Assembly (NCBI GenBank): GCA_031378845.1
Contig: JANNES010000020.1
Coordinates: forward strand, 372,001 to 436,000
DNA: 64,000 nt
Origin: JAJNPS01 sp031378845
Lineage (GTDB): Bacteria > Pseudomonadota > Alphaproteobacteria > Rhodobacterales > Rhodobacteraceae
Direction: 5' to 3'
The stretch's first letter is position 1, and every line of letters starts with the position of its first letter. Of the stretch, positions 17,222-26,738 are shown piece after piece. The notes beneath the pieces are model-generated. The model worked only from the letters and a program-made list of their open reading frames with translations. It did not search any database and was not told the origin of the DNA. Both the position numbers and the translations under genes were made by a program.

Positions 17222-17658
17222 CCTTTGCGACCCTCGGACCAGATGCCTTTACCCATGCGGAACGCGACGATCTCTGCGGATAGCTGGGCCGTAAGCCGCA
17301 GAACCGATGCCGCCGGGGTGCCAAAGGCCGCAACGTTCTCGCCAAGCGCCAAAACATTGGCGGCGCGGGCTGCTGCCTCCAGCCTTGGCGACGCAACCGT
17401 CCCCGCAAGGGCTGAGAGTGTATGTGTCGCGCGCTGCAGTTCAGCCAGGCCCTGCACCTTGATCGCCACCGCCAGATCGGCAAGTGCTGCCGCCAGATCG
17501 GCCTGCAACTGGTCCAGAAAAACGCCGGATCTAGCAGCGCCTACGATCTGCAAAAGGCGCTCCAACGCGTCACCATGCAAAAGTGGAAAGGTTTCGTCCG
17601 GCTGGCCGATTGCGTCCTGCGAACGGGTTTCTGGCAAGGATGCGAGGTCTTCTTTCAT
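17218..17658 (-). CDS. Hpt-domain histidine phosphotransfer protein (LuxU-like)
   Basis: This roughly 146-residue helical protein contains the phosphotransfer motif RATHTLSALAG, in which the His lies at the start of an HxLxG-type helix, followed by LEAAARAANVLALG. Hpt proteins relay phosphate from a hybrid histidine kinase to a response regulator. Its stop overlaps the start of the sigma-54 regulator gene (ATGA), and it lies 58 bases after prpE on the same strand. Start ATG 17658 is preferred over GTG 17667. No sensor kinase is present in the window, so the upstream partner must lie elsewhere. Confidence 0.75.
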   Translation of the reverse strand: MKEDLASLPETRSQDAIGQPDETFPLLHGDALERLLQIVGAARSGVFLDQLQADLAAALADLAVAIKVQGLAELQRATHTLSALAGTVASPRLEAAARAANVLALGENVAAFGTPAASVLRLTAQLSAEIVAFRMGKGIWSEGRKG

Positions 17659-17716
17659 GGCGCCCACAGGTTAGCGCAGTCCCGTGCAATGTCCAGTCGG
17701 GCCAGCCTGCCTGACA

Positions 17717-19618
17717 TCACGCGCGCGGACCCCCGGCCAGCCCCAGACCAAGCAGCGCCGTCGTGATCTCGTCCAGAATCGCGGGATCATCGATGGTGGC
17801 GGGCATCTTCCACGGTTGGCCGTCGGCAATCTTGACCATCGTCGCGCGCAGAATCTTGCCCGACCGTGTTTTGGGCAAGCGGTCCACAACCACTGCACGC
17901 TTGAAATCCGCCACGGGGCCGATCTTTTCGCGCACCAGTGCCACGCAGTCGCGTACCACGTCGTCATGGGCGCGCGTCGCACCCTTGTTCAGGCACAAGA
18001 ACCCCAAGGGCGACTGCCCTTTCAGCGCGTCCGCCACCCCGATCACGGCGCATTCGGCCACGTCCTTGTGACCGGCCAGAACCTCCTCCATCGCTCCGGT
18101 GCTGAGCCGGTGGCCTGCCACGTTGATCACATCATCGGTGCGCGCCATGATATAGAGATAGCCGTCCGCATCGAGATAGCCCGCATCGCCGGTCTCATAA
18201 AATCCTGGGAAATGCGCGAGATAGCTTTTGTGGAACCGATCTTCTGCATTCCAGAGTGTGGGCAGGGTTCCGGGCGGCAAGGGCAACTTGATCGCGATCG
18301 CACCAAGCGTTCCGGGGCTGACAGGATGGCCTGCCTCGTCCAGCACTTGCACGTCATAGCCCGGCATCGGCACCGAGGGAGAGCCGATTTTGACCGGCAA
18401 TGCGCCAAGGCCCATTGGATTGGCAGCGATCGCATAGCCGGTTTCGGTCTGCCACCAATGGTCAATGACCGGCACACCGACATGGGCTTGTGCCCAGTGG
18501 ATCGTGTCGGGGTCGGCGCGCTCGCCCGCGAGGTAAATCGTGCTCAGTTCCGACAGGTCATAATCGCCGACCAGCCGCCCCTCGGGATCTTCGCGCTTGA
18601 TCGCGCGCAGGGCTGTGGGGGCGGTGAAAAAGCTGCGAACCTTGTGTTCGGCGATGACGCGCCAAAAAGCCCCCGCATCCGGCGTGCCGACGGGTTTTCC
18701 CTCGTAGACGACCGTGGTGCACCCAGCGATCAGCGGGCCATAGCAGATGTAGGAATGCCCCACGACCCAGCCAACATCGGACGCTGCCCAGAACACATCG
18801 CCCGGTCCGCAATCATAGATCGCGCGCATCGTCCAGTGCAGCGCGACAAGATGCCCGGCGGTCGGGCGGACCACGCCTTTGGGCGCCCCGGTCGTGCCGG
18901 AAGTGTAGAGCACATAGGCCGGGTGGTTGCCCTCGACGGGGACGCAGTCGGCTGGGCTGACACCGTATTGAAACTCGTGCCAAGCGACGTCGCGGCCGGG
19001 GACAAGTTTTGCAACCTCTTGTTCGCGCTGAAAGATCACACAAAACTCGGGCTTGTGCGTGGCTAATTTGATCGCCTCGTCAACAAGCGGCTTGTAATGA
19101 ACAACGCGGGAGGGTTCGATCCCGCAAGAGGCGGCAATGATCGCCTTTGGGGTGCAGTCGTCGATGCGCACCGCCAGTTCGGCGGCGGCAAAACCGCCGA
19201 AAACGACGGAGTGGACGGCGCCAAGCCGGGCACAGGCCAGCATCGCCTCCAGCGCTTCGGGAACCATGGGCATGTAGATGATGACGCGGTCGCCCTTGGT
19301 GATGCCTTTGGCCCTGAGAGCACCAGACAGACGCGAGACGCGGGTCTGCAACTCCGCATAGGTGATGACGTGCTTGGTGCCGGTGACCGGGCTGTCATGA
19401 ATTATCGCGGCCTGCTCCCCACGCCCGGCCAGCACATGCCGGTCGACGGCATTCCAGCAGGTGTTGACGGTCGCGTCGGTGAACCATTCGTAGAAGGGCG
19501 CACGGGTGGCGTTCAGGGCCTGGGACGGGGGCGTGACCCAATCGATGGAGGCAGCGGCATCGAGCCAGAAGGCTTCTGGGTCTGACTGCCAGCGGGCATA
19601 GGTTGCGGTATAGGTCAT
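17717..19618 (-). CDS. prpE: propionyl-CoA synthetase (PrpE type)
   Basis: This 633-residue AMP-forming acyl-CoA synthetase activates propionate (and probably acetate) with ATP and CoA. Key motifs are YVLYTSGTTGAPKGVV (P-loop), VIDHWWQTETGYAI, FYETGDAGYLDADGYLY and the acylation-site PKTRSGKILRATM, in which the Lys is typically regulated by acetylation. The N-terminus (YARWQSDPEAFWLDAAASID) and NTCWNAVDRHVLAG favour PrpE over Acs. Start 19618 has GGAGGAGG upstream. It is followed on the same strand by the Hpt and LuxO-like genes. Assignment to propionate rather than acetate is by family resemblance. Confidence 0.9.
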   Translation of the reverse strand: MTYTATYARWQSDPEAFWLDAAASIDWVTPPSQALNATRAPFYEWFTDATVNTCWNAVDRHVLAGRGEQAAIIHDSPVTGTKHVITYAELQTRVSRLSGALRAKGITKGDRVIIYMPMVPEALEAMLACARLGAVHSVVFGGFAAAELAVRIDDCTPKAIIAASCGIEPSRVVHYKPLVDEAIKLATHKPEFCVIFQREQEVAKLVPGRDVAWHEFQYGVSPADCVPVEGNHPAYVLYTSGTTGAPKGVVRPTAGHLVALHWTMRAIYDCGPGDVFWAASDVGWVVGHSYICYGPLIAGCTTVVYEGKPVGTPDAGAFWRVIAEHKVRSFFTAPTALRAIKREDPEGRLVGDYDLSELSTIYLAGERADPDTIHWAQAHVGVPVIDHWWQTETGYAIAANPMGLGALPVKIGSPSVPMPGYDVQVLDEAGHPVSPGTLGAIAIKLPLPPGTLPTLWNAEDRFHKSYLAHFPGFYETGDAGYLDADGYLYIMARTDDVINVAGHRLSTGAMEEVLAGHKDVAECAVIGVADALKGQSPLGFLCLNKGATRAHDDVVRDCVALVREKIGPVADFKRAVVVDRLPKTRSGKILRATMVKIADGQPWKMPATIDDPAILDEITTALLGLGLAGGPRA

Positions 19619-19735
19619 GCCTGGTGCCTCCTCCAAATCTATAGGAGTGTTACGCGACGCGGGGGGCCGGGCGCAACGCTGTTACCGGCAACATTCGTTT
19701 GGTCGCCGTGCATTCGCTGTCCGGTAAGGTTCGCG

Positions 19736-20326
19736 TCAGTTTTTCCCGCGCGGTGCTCCGACGACCAGCCGCGCAAATGTTGCGCTAAATGCACCGAAGG
19801 CGACAAATACAACGGTTGCGAGCAGTTCGAGCGACCAGCCATAGGTGGTGCGAATGCCATCCACTGCGATCGGGTTGGTCTTTGACCCGATCCAAGAGTA
19901 GTTACCCGTGTCCCGGCTTTGCGCGAAACCAAAAACCGTCGAGATCACAGTGCCAAGAACACTGATCGCCAAGCCGGCCAACACGCCCGCTAAAGCGAAA
20001 CGCCAGATGCGAGGCTCAGCCAAAAGACCTGTCCTCAAAAAGAAAAACAGCGCTGTCGGCAGCGCGACAACGGCACCAATTGGCAACCCGAACATGATTG
20101 ACAGCTGAAAAAAGCTGGACGACCTGCTCCAGCTTTGGCGCTGCGCCTGCGTTGCATCGTTGTTCCAGATAGCCCAAAGGATTTCGAGCGATCTTCGGTC
20201 AAATGCCTGACTGGCACAGTAAAGGACAAGGCCCAGAACAGTCGCTACAAGAAGGCCTATGCGGACCTGCCAAGCACTATACTCGCGCAAGTTTAGGCTT
20301 GCGGGAGAGGTACTATCCTCACCCAT
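19736..20326 (-). CDS. four-span membrane protein, unknown
   Basis: This 196-residue protein has four hydrophobic segments: IGLLVATVLGLVLYCASQ, LPIGAVVALPTALFFFL, FALAGVLAGLAISVLGTVIS and ELLATVVFVAFGAFSATFA. A polar loop with SWIGSKTNPIAVDG lies between the third and fourth. I recognise no family. Its ATG lies inside the end of maeB (8-base overlap), so it is probably translated by coupling from maeB. Codon use is less GC-rich than in its neighbours, which hints at later acquisition. A membrane location is likely; the function is unknown. Confidence 0.65.
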   Translation of the reverse strand: MGEDSTSPASLNLREYSAWQVRIGLLVATVLGLVLYCASQAFDRRSLEILWAIWNNDATQAQRQSWSRSSSFFQLSIMFGLPIGAVVALPTALFFFLRTGLLAEPRIWRFALAGVLAGLAISVLGTVISTVFGFAQSRDTGNYSWIGSKTNPIAVDGIRTTYGWSLELLATVVFVAFGAFSATFARLVVGAPRGKN

Positions 20327-22598
20327 AATGCGCCACCGGCGTCCCCGCGATGGCCGACACGTTCAGCAGCCCGCGCGCCGTGATCGACGGGTTCACGATA
20401 TGCGCTTTGTTGCCCATGCCCATCAGGATCGGGCCGACCTCCAGCCCATCGGCCTTCATCTTGAGGATATTGCGAACGCCTGATGCGGCGTCGGTTGACG
20501 CAAAGACCAGCACATTGGCCGCCCCTTCAAGCCGCGAATTGGGAAAGATGCGGTCGCGCAACGCCTGATCCAGGGCGGCGTCGACGTTCATCTCACCTTC
20601 GTAGCAGAAATCGGGATCGCGCTGGTCCAGCAATTCCAGCGCGGCGCGCATTCGCAGGGCGTTGCCGGTGTCCATGTTGCCGAACTGGCTTTGCGTGCAC
20701 AGCGCGATCTTGGGCGTCTGGCCAAAGCGACGGAGATGGCGGGCGGCACCGATCACGGTTTGCATGATCTGCTCGGGCGTCGGTTCGGCATTGATATGAG
20801 TGTCGGCGATGAACAGCGGGCCATCCTCCATGATCATCAGGCTTAGGGCGGCGATGGGATGCAGACCGTTGCGCGCCAGGACTTGCCTGACATAGCCCAG
20901 ATGCCAGAGATATTGGCCAAAGGTGCCGCAGATCAGGCTGTCGGCCTCTTCGCGGTGAACCATGATGGCGGCGATTGCGGTGGTGTTGGTGCGCATGACT
21001 GCGCGGGCGATGTCGGGGGTCACGCCACGACGGGCCATCAATTCATGATAGGTGCCCCAATAGTCGCGGTAACGCGGGTCGTTTTCAGGGTTCACAAGGT
21101 GAAAGTCGCGCCCCGGCCGGATCGGCAGTCCCGCACGTTCGCAGCGCGCCGCGACGACATCGGGACGCCCGATCAGGATCGGCACATCGTTGGTTTCCTC
21201 CATCATCGCATGCGCCGCACGCAAGACGCGTTCATCCTCGCCCTCGGCAAAGACGATCTTGCGGGCGGCGAGCTTTGACGCCTCGAATACCGGGCGCATG
21301 ATGAGGGCGGATTTGAACACCGATCCATCGAGGTTGCGCTTGTAGGCATCCAGATCGGCGATGGGCCGTGTGGCAACCCCGGTTTCCATCGCGGCGCGGG
21401 CAACGGCGGTGGCCACGACCCCCATCAGGCGTGGGTCAAAGGGCTTGGGGATCAGATAGTCGGCCCCGAAAGCGAGCGTCTCGCTGCGATAGGCAGCGGC
21501 GGCCTCGGCGCTGGTCGTCGCGCGCGCAAGGGCCGCGATGCCCTCGATGCAGGCGACTTCCATGGCCTTGTTGATCTCGGTCGCGCCCACATCGAGTGCC
21601 CCGCGAAAGATGAAGGGGAAACACAGCACGTTATTGACTTGATTGGGAAAATCGGATCGTCCCGTGGCGATGATGGCCCCCGGGGCCACGCTGCGCACGT
21701 CTTCGGGCAGGATTTCCGGGGTGGGATTGGCCAGCGCAAAGATGATCGGGTCGGGGGCCATGGCTGCCACCATCTGCGGCGTCAGAACCCCCGGTCCCGA
21801 CAGGCCAAGGAACATATCTGCGCCGTCGATCACATCGGCCAGAGAGGCGGCGACGGTGCCTTGGGCAAAGGCTGCCTTTTGCGGCGTCATCTGCGCGCTG
21901 CGGCCGTGATAGACCAGCCCCTCAAGGTCACACAGCCAGACATGCTGGCGCTGCACCCCAAGCTTGACCAGCATTTCGAGGCAGGCAATCCCGGCTGCGC
22001 CGCCACCGGTCGAGACCACCTTGATTGCCGCAAAGTCCTTGCCGGTTACGATCAGCGCATTGGTCGCGGCTGCTCCCACAACGATTGCGGTGCCGTGCTG
22101 GTCGTCATGAAAGACCGGGATGCGCATCCGTTCGCGACAAAGTTGTTCAACGATGAAACAATCTGGCGCCTTGATGTCCTCAAGATTGATCGCCCCGAAT
22201 GTGGGTTCCAGCGCGCAGACAATGTCGGCCAGCTTGACCGGGTCCGGCTCGTTCAGTTCAATGTCGAAACAGTCGATATTGGCGAATTTCTTGAAGAGCA
22301 CAGCTTTGCCCTCCATCACCGGCTTGGAGGCCAAAGCGCCAATGTTTCCAAGGCCAAGGACGGCAGTGCCGTTGGTCACGACACCGACAAGGTTGCTGCG
22401 GGTCGTATAGCGGGCAGCAGCGGTGGGATCAGCCTTGATCTCGAGGCAGGCCTCGGCCACACCCGGCGAATAGGCCCGCGCAAGGTCGCTGCCGTTCGAC
22501 AAAGGCTTGGTCGCGCGGATCTCCAGCTTTCCGGGCTTGGGAAATTCGTGGTAGTCCAAGGCCGCCTGGCGTGCTGCATCCTGACGCTGATCCGACAT
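20319..22598 (-). CDS. maeB: NADP-dependent malic enzyme with phosphotransacetylase-like domain (MaeB)
   Basis: This 759-residue enzyme decarboxylates malate to pyruvate. The N-terminal malic enzyme part (about 1-430) contains YSPGVAEACLEI, NIDCFDIELNEPDP, VFHDDQHGTAIVV and the nucleotide site STGGGAAGIACLEML. The C-terminal part (about 440-759) resembles phosphate acetyltransferase (IVFAEGEDERVLRAAH, GPILMGMGNKAHIVN); in MaeB it is catalytically silent and binds acetyl-CoA as an effector. The length is typical. Start ATG has GGAGAGAG upstream. It is divergent from the nucleoside salvage operon, with a 267-base shared upstream region. Confidence 0.95.
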   Translation of the reverse strand: MSDQRQDAARQAALDYHEFPKPGKLEIRATKPLSNGSDLARAYSPGVAEACLEIKADPTAAARYTTRSNLVGVVTNGTAVLGLGNIGALASKPVMEGKAVLFKKFANIDCFDIELNEPDPVKLADIVCALEPTFGAINLEDIKAPDCFIVEQLCRERMRIPVFHDDQHGTAIVVGAAATNALIVTGKDFAAIKVVSTGGGAAGIACLEMLVKLGVQRQHVWLCDLEGLVYHGRSAQMTPQKAAFAQGTVAASLADVIDGADMFLGLSGPGVLTPQMVAAMAPDPIIFALANPTPEILPEDVRSVAPGAIIATGRSDFPNQVNNVLCFPFIFRGALDVGATEINKAMEVACIEGIAALARATTSAEAAAAYRSETLAFGADYLIPKPFDPRLMGVVATAVARAAMETGVATRPIADLDAYKRNLDGSVFKSALIMRPVFEASKLAARKIVFAEGEDERVLRAAHAMMEETNDVPILIGRPDVVAARCERAGLPIRPGRDFHLVNPENDPRYRDYWGTYHELMARRGVTPDIARAVMRTNTTAIAAIMVHREEADSLICGTFGQYLWHLGYVRQVLARNGLHPIAALSLMIMEDGPLFIADTHINAEPTPEQIMQTVIGAARHLRRFGQTPKIALCTQSQFGNMDTGNALRMRAALELLDQRDPDFCYEGEMNVDAALDQALRDRIFPNSRLEGAANVLVFASTDAASGVRNILKMKADGLEVGPILMGMGNKAHIVNPSITARGLLNVSAIAGTPVAHYG

Positions 22599-22865
22599 GG
22601 ATGTCTCTCTCCTAAAAGTAGTTTAGCCTTGAACTGGTTTCTTTCGCGCCACAACTGCGCCGATAATGGCGGCGTATCGGCAGGGTGCCAGAGTGCCCAG
22701 TTGATCATTCGGTTGGGGTCACGGCAAGCACCAACACGCCCGGATGCAGATCGCAGGATGCGCGGTCCGGCGGTTTCGCTGCAAAGGCCAGGTTTTCGTT
22801 CCCTTGCATAAAGGGCGCGGCTTGCCCAATGTCTTTGCTTGGACAACTGGAACGATGGGGATGTC

Positions 22866-23258
22866 ATGATGCTCTTGTCTGCTGCGACAACCGTGCGCGA
22901 GAACGCCTACGCGCCCTATTCCAGGTTCAAGGTCGGTGCCGCCTTGCGCAGCACCACCGGGCAGATCTTTGTCGGTTGCAACGTCGAGAATGCCGCCTAT
23001 CCAGAAGGCACCTGCGCCGAAGCCGGCGCGATTGCGGCGATGATTGCGGCGGGACAAACCCGCATCGCCGAGATCCTCGTGATCGCCGATTGCCCAAGCC
23101 CGGTCCCTCCTTGCGGCGGCTGCCGTCAAAAGATCGCGGAGTTCGCCGGCCCCGAGGTCGTGGTGACGCTGGCCACGACCGATGGCAAAAGCAAATCCAT
23201 GACGGTGGGGGACCTGCTGCCGGGCGTCTTCACCGCCGCGCATATGGACCGTGACTGA
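22866..23258 (+). CDS. cdd: cytidine deaminase
   Basis: This approximately 130-residue enzyme deaminates cytidine and deoxycytidine. NAAYPEGTCAEAGAIAAM contains the zinc Cys and catalytic Glu of the CAE motif, and PSPVPPCGGCRQ contains the two remaining zinc Cys residues. Candidate starts are ATG 22866 and 22869; a TTG at 22839 would add nine residues, but ATG 22866 gives the usual N-terminus (MMLLSAATTVRENAYAPYS). It is the first gene of a five-gene salvage operon; its TGA overlaps the deoA ATG. Confidence 0.93.
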   Translation: MMLLSAATTVRENAYAPYSRFKVGAALRSTTGQIFVGCNVENAAYPEGTCAEAGAIAAMIAAGQTRIAEILVIADCPSPVPPCGGCRQKIAEFAGPEVVVTLATTDGKSKSMTVGDLLPGVFTAAHMDRD

Positions 23259-24565
23259 TGGATGCCCGCAGCGTCATCACCAAGCTGCGCGACGGCACCA
23301 CGCCGAGTGATGCCGAAATCGGCTGGTTCGCGGCAGGCCTTGCCTCGGGTGAGGTAACGGATGCCCAGGCCGGGGCCTTTGCCATGGCGGTGGTTCTGCG
23401 CGGCCTGACGGATGCGGGCCGGGTCGCGCTGACGCGGGCGATGCGCGATTCCGGTGAAGTCCTGCGCTGGGATCTGCCCGGCCCGTTGGTCGACAAACAT
23501 TCCACCGGCGGGATCGGCGACTGCATCTCGCTGCTGCTGGCGCCCGCGCTGGCCGCCTGCGGGGCCTATGTGCCCATGATTTCGGGGCGTGGGCTGGGTC
23601 ATACCGGCGGCACGCTTGACAAGCTGGAGGCCATTCCCGGATTTCGCACCGGTCTGACGAAAGATCAGTTTCGCCGGCAGATGAGCGATGTCGGCTGCGC
23701 CATTGTATCGGCCAGCGCCGAGATCGCGCCGGCGGACCGCAGGCTTTATGCCATTCGCGATGTCACGGGCACGGTGGAATCCATCGACCTGATTACCGCG
23801 TCGATCCTGTCGAAAAAGCTGTCAGCGGGGCTGGAGGCTTTGGTGCTGGACGTCAAGGTGGGCTCCGGCGCGTTCATGAAAACCATGAAGGACGCCGAGG
23901 CCTTGGCCCGCGCCCTGGTGTCGACCGCACAAGGGGCGGGCTGCATGACGACGGCGCTGATCACCGATATGAGCCAGCCTCTGGCCACGGCTGCAGGCAA
24001 TGCGCTGGAGGTGATCGAGGTGATGGAGACGCTGACCGGGACATCCGTAAACGTGGCCCTGTGGGACCTGACCGTGCGGCTGGGTGGCGAGGCGCTGGCC
24101 CTCGCAGGGATTGCTGCGGATGCCGCCGATGGGGGGGGGCGGATCGAACAAGCGCTGGAATCCGGGGCGGCGGTCGAGTGTTTTGGGCGCATGGTGACGG
24201 CCCAGGGCGGCCCTGCCGATTTCACCGAGCGCTGGCCGGACAGGCTCCCCTCGGCTGCTGTGATCCGCGAAGTGCCGAGCCCCTTGGACGGGTTTGTCAC
24301 GGCGATTGATGGCGAGGCTTTGGGCCACGCTGTGGTGCATCTCGGCGGCGGGCGGCTGAAAGGGGGCGACAAGCTCAACCTTTCGGTGGGGCTTTCGGAC
24401 TTGGCGGGATTGGGCGAAGAGGTCCAAAAGGGCGTGCCGCTGGCGATGATCCATGCAGCGACCGAGGCGCAGGCCGATGCAGCCGTCGCGGCGGTGCAGG
24501 CGGCGTACCGGTTTGCAGACATCGCCGAAGACGAGCCGCCGCTGGTTCACATGAGGATCGCCTGA
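23258..24565 (+). CDS. deoA: thymidine phosphorylase
   Basis: This 435-residue enzyme splits thymidine and deoxyuridine to base and deoxyribose-1-phosphate. The family signature is complete: VDKHSTGGIGDCISLLLAP, SGRGLGHTGGTLDKLEAIPG and KKLSAGLEALVLDVKVGSGA. Length and motif order are normal for DeoA. It overlaps cdd at its start and deoB at its end (both TGATG), so the three are translated in series. Deoxyribose-1-phosphate would pass directly to the deoB product. Confidence 0.97.
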   Translation: MDARSVITKLRDGTTPSDAEIGWFAAGLASGEVTDAQAGAFAMAVVLRGLTDAGRVALTRAMRDSGEVLRWDLPGPLVDKHSTGGIGDCISLLLAPALAACGAYVPMISGRGLGHTGGTLDKLEAIPGFRTGLTKDQFRRQMSDVGCAIVSASAEIAPADRRLYAIRDVTGTVESIDLITASILSKKLSAGLEALVLDVKVGSGAFMKTMKDAEALARALVSTAQGAGCMTTALITDMSQPLATAAGNALEVIEVMETLTGTSVNVALWDLTVRLGGEALALAGIAADAADGGGRIEQALESGAAVECFGRMVTAQGGPADFTERWPDRLPSAAVIREVPSPLDGFVTAIDGEALGHAVVHLGGGRLKGGDKLNLSVGLSDLAGLGEEVQKGVPLAMIHAATEAQADAAVAAVQAAYRFADIAEDEPPLVHMRIA

Positions 24566-25758
24566 TGCCACGGGCGTTTCTTGTGGTGATGGATTCCGTC
24601 GGCTGCGGTGGGGCGCCGGATGCCGAGGCTTTCGGCGATGCAGGGTCCAATACACTGGGCCATATCGCGGCGGCATGTGCCGCGGGACGGGCAGAGGCCG
24701 GACGGTCAGGGCCCTTGGCGATGCCGCATCTGGACGCGCTGGGACTATCGGCGGCCGTCCGGTTGGCGTCGGGTGCAGCAATGCCGGGCGTGCTGCACCC
24801 AAAAGGACGCTGGGGCGCGGCGACCGAGGTCAGCCAAGGCAAAGACACGCCGTCAGGTCATTGGGAGCTGGCAGGGGTGCCGGTGCCATGGGACTGGACC
24901 TATTTCCCCGACACCGTTCCGGCCTTTTCCGATGACCTCGTCGCGCGGGTCTGCAAACTTGCGGGGACCGAGGGCATCCTTGGAAATTGCCATGCCTCGG
25001 GTATGCCGATCATCGCTGAGCATTTCGCGGCGCATCTGAAGACGGGTTGGCCGATCTGCTACACCTCGGCGGACTCGGTATTCCAGATTGCGGCCCACGA
25101 AGACTCCTTCGGGCTAGAACGTCTGCTGAAGCTTTGTGCCGACCTCGCCCCGCATCTGCACGCGATGAAGGTAGGGCGGGTGATCGCGCGGCCCTTTGTC
25201 GGGACGCCAGACAACTTTTACCGCACCTCAAACCGGCATGACTATGCGATAGCCCCCCCCGCGCCGACGCTGCTCGACTGGCTGGCCGAGGCTGGGCGCG
25301 AGACCCATGCCGTCGGCAAAATCGGCGACATTTTCTCGATGCGCGGGATCGGCGCGCTGCACAAGGGCAAGTCCGACGCGGACCTGTTTGATCATCTGGA
25401 CCGGTTGGGCGTGGAGGCGGCTGACGGTTCCCTGACCTTTGCGAACTTTGTCGAATTTGACAGCCTTTATGGCCATCCGCGCGATGTGGCTGGGTATGCG
25501 CGCGCACTGGAATGGTTTGACGCGCGGGCCGGCGCGTTCCTGTCACGCGTGCGGCGCGGGGATCTGGTGATCTTCACTGCCGATCATGGCAATGACCCCA
25601 CGTGGCGCGGCACCGAACATACGCGCGAGCGGGTGCCGGTGATCTGCGCCGGGGTTGGGACCGGGGCCTTGGGACATGTGGGCTTTGTGGATGTTGCCGC
25701 CTCGGTGGCGGCGCATCTGGGTGTCTTGTCGCGCGGGCCGGGGCGCAGTTTCTTATGA
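24565..25758 (+). CDS. deoB: phosphopentomutase
   Basis: This 397-residue metalloenzyme of the alkaline-phosphatase superfamily converts (deoxy)ribose-1-phosphate to the 5-phosphate. Metal-site motifs are VVMDSVGCGGAPDAEAFGD at the N-terminus, SQGKDTPSGHWELAG around the phospho-Thr, and IFTADHGNDPTWRGTEHTRE near the C-terminus. Length is normal. It is coupled to deoA upstream and overlaps the adenosine deaminase gene downstream. No deoxyribose-phosphate aldolase (deoC) gene lies in the window; that step must be encoded elsewhere. Confidence 0.97.
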   Translation: MPRAFLVVMDSVGCGGAPDAEAFGDAGSNTLGHIAAACAAGRAEAGRSGPLAMPHLDALGLSAAVRLASGAAMPGVLHPKGRWGAATEVSQGKDTPSGHWELAGVPVPWDWTYFPDTVPAFSDDLVARVCKLAGTEGILGNCHASGMPIIAEHFAAHLKTGWPICYTSADSVFQIAAHEDSFGLERLLKLCADLAPHLHAMKVGRVIARPFVGTPDNFYRTSNRHDYAIAPPAPTLLDWLAEAGRETHAVGKIGDIFSMRGIGALHKGKSDADLFDHLDRLGVEAADGSLTFANFVEFDSLYGHPRDVAGYARALEWFDARAGAFLSRVRRGDLVIFTADHGNDPTWRGTEHTRERVPVICAGVGTGALGHVGFVDVAASVAAHLGVLSRGPGRSFL

Positions 25759-26738
25759 CCGTCAAGGACCTGCCAAAGGTCGAGTTGCACCTGCATCTGG
25801 AAGGTGCGGCCCCGCCTGCCTTCATCCGGGGTTTGGCGCGGCAAAAGAAAATCGACCTGTCGGGGATCTTCGACGACGCAGGCAATTACAAATACCGGGA
25901 TTTCTGGGATTTCATCAAGGTCTACGAGGCCGCGACCGCGGCATTGAAGACGCCTGAGGATTACGCGCGTCTGACATTGGCGGTGCTGGAGGAAAGTGCC
26001 GCCAGCGGCGTGGTCTATTGCGAGACGTTCCTTTCGCCCGACTTCTGCGGCGGGCGCGATTTGGGCGCGTGGCGCGAGTATTCCCAAGCGATCCACGAGG
26101 CGGCGCTTCGGGCCGAACGCGACATGGGCATCGTGCTACGCGGCATCATCACCTGCATCCGCCATTTCGGCCCCGACAAAGCACGGCAGACGGCGCGCTG
26201 TGCAGCCGAAACGGCGGGCGACTGGATTGTCGGCTTTGGCATCGCGGGGGACGAAAAGATCGGTCAACCCAAGGATTTCCGCTGGTCATTCGACATGGCA
26301 CGGGAGGCTGGTTTGCGCCTGACCGCCCATGCCGGCGAATGGGGTGGGCCGGAGTCGGTTCGCGCGGCCTTGCGCGATCTTGCGGTGGAGCGGATCGGTC
26401 ACGGGGTGCGCGCCATCGAAGATCTGGCGCTGGTTGATGAGCTTGCCGAAAAGGGCGTGGTGCTGGAATGCTGCCCCGGCTCCAACGTCGCCTTGGGCAT
26501 CTACCGCGACGTTCGCGCCCACCCCATCGGCGAGTTGCACCATCGTGGCGTCAAGGTCACCATCTCGACCGACGACCCGCCCTTTTTCCAGACCACGATG
26601 GTGCGGGAATATCAGATGCTGCACGACGCTTTTGACTGGGATGACGGCGTCTTTCGCCAGATCGCCCGCACCTCGCTTGACGCCGCCTTTTGCGATACCG
26701 ATACAAAGGCGCGAATTGCGAAACTTCTGGAGGCCTGA
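25755..26738 (+). CDS. add: adenosine deaminase
   Basis: This 327-residue TIM-barrel enzyme converts adenosine to inosine. Metal ligands appear in KVELHLHLEGA, HAGEWGGPESV and RIGHGVRAIED, and the late STDDPPFF supplies the zinc Asp. All catalytic residues expected of adenosine/AMP deaminases are visible. Start ATG at 25755 overlaps the deoB stop (ATGA). The next gene begins directly after the stop codon. Related adenine deaminases share much of this signature, so adenosine is the likely rather than proven substrate. Confidence 0.92.
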   Translation: MTVKDLPKVELHLHLEGAAPPAFIRGLARQKKIDLSGIFDDAGNYKYRDFWDFIKVYEAATAALKTPEDYARLTLAVLEESAASGVVYCETFLSPDFCGGRDLGAWREYSQAIHEAALRAERDMGIVLRGIITCIRHFGPDKARQTARCAAETAGDWIVGFGIAGDEKIGQPKDFRWSFDMAREAGLRLTAHAGEWGGPESVRAALRDLAVERIGHGVRAIEDLALVDELAEKGVVLECCPGSNVALGIYRDVRAHPIGELHHRGVKVTISTDDPPFFQTTMVREYQMLHDAFDWDDGVFRQIARTSLDAAFCDTDTKARIAKLLEA

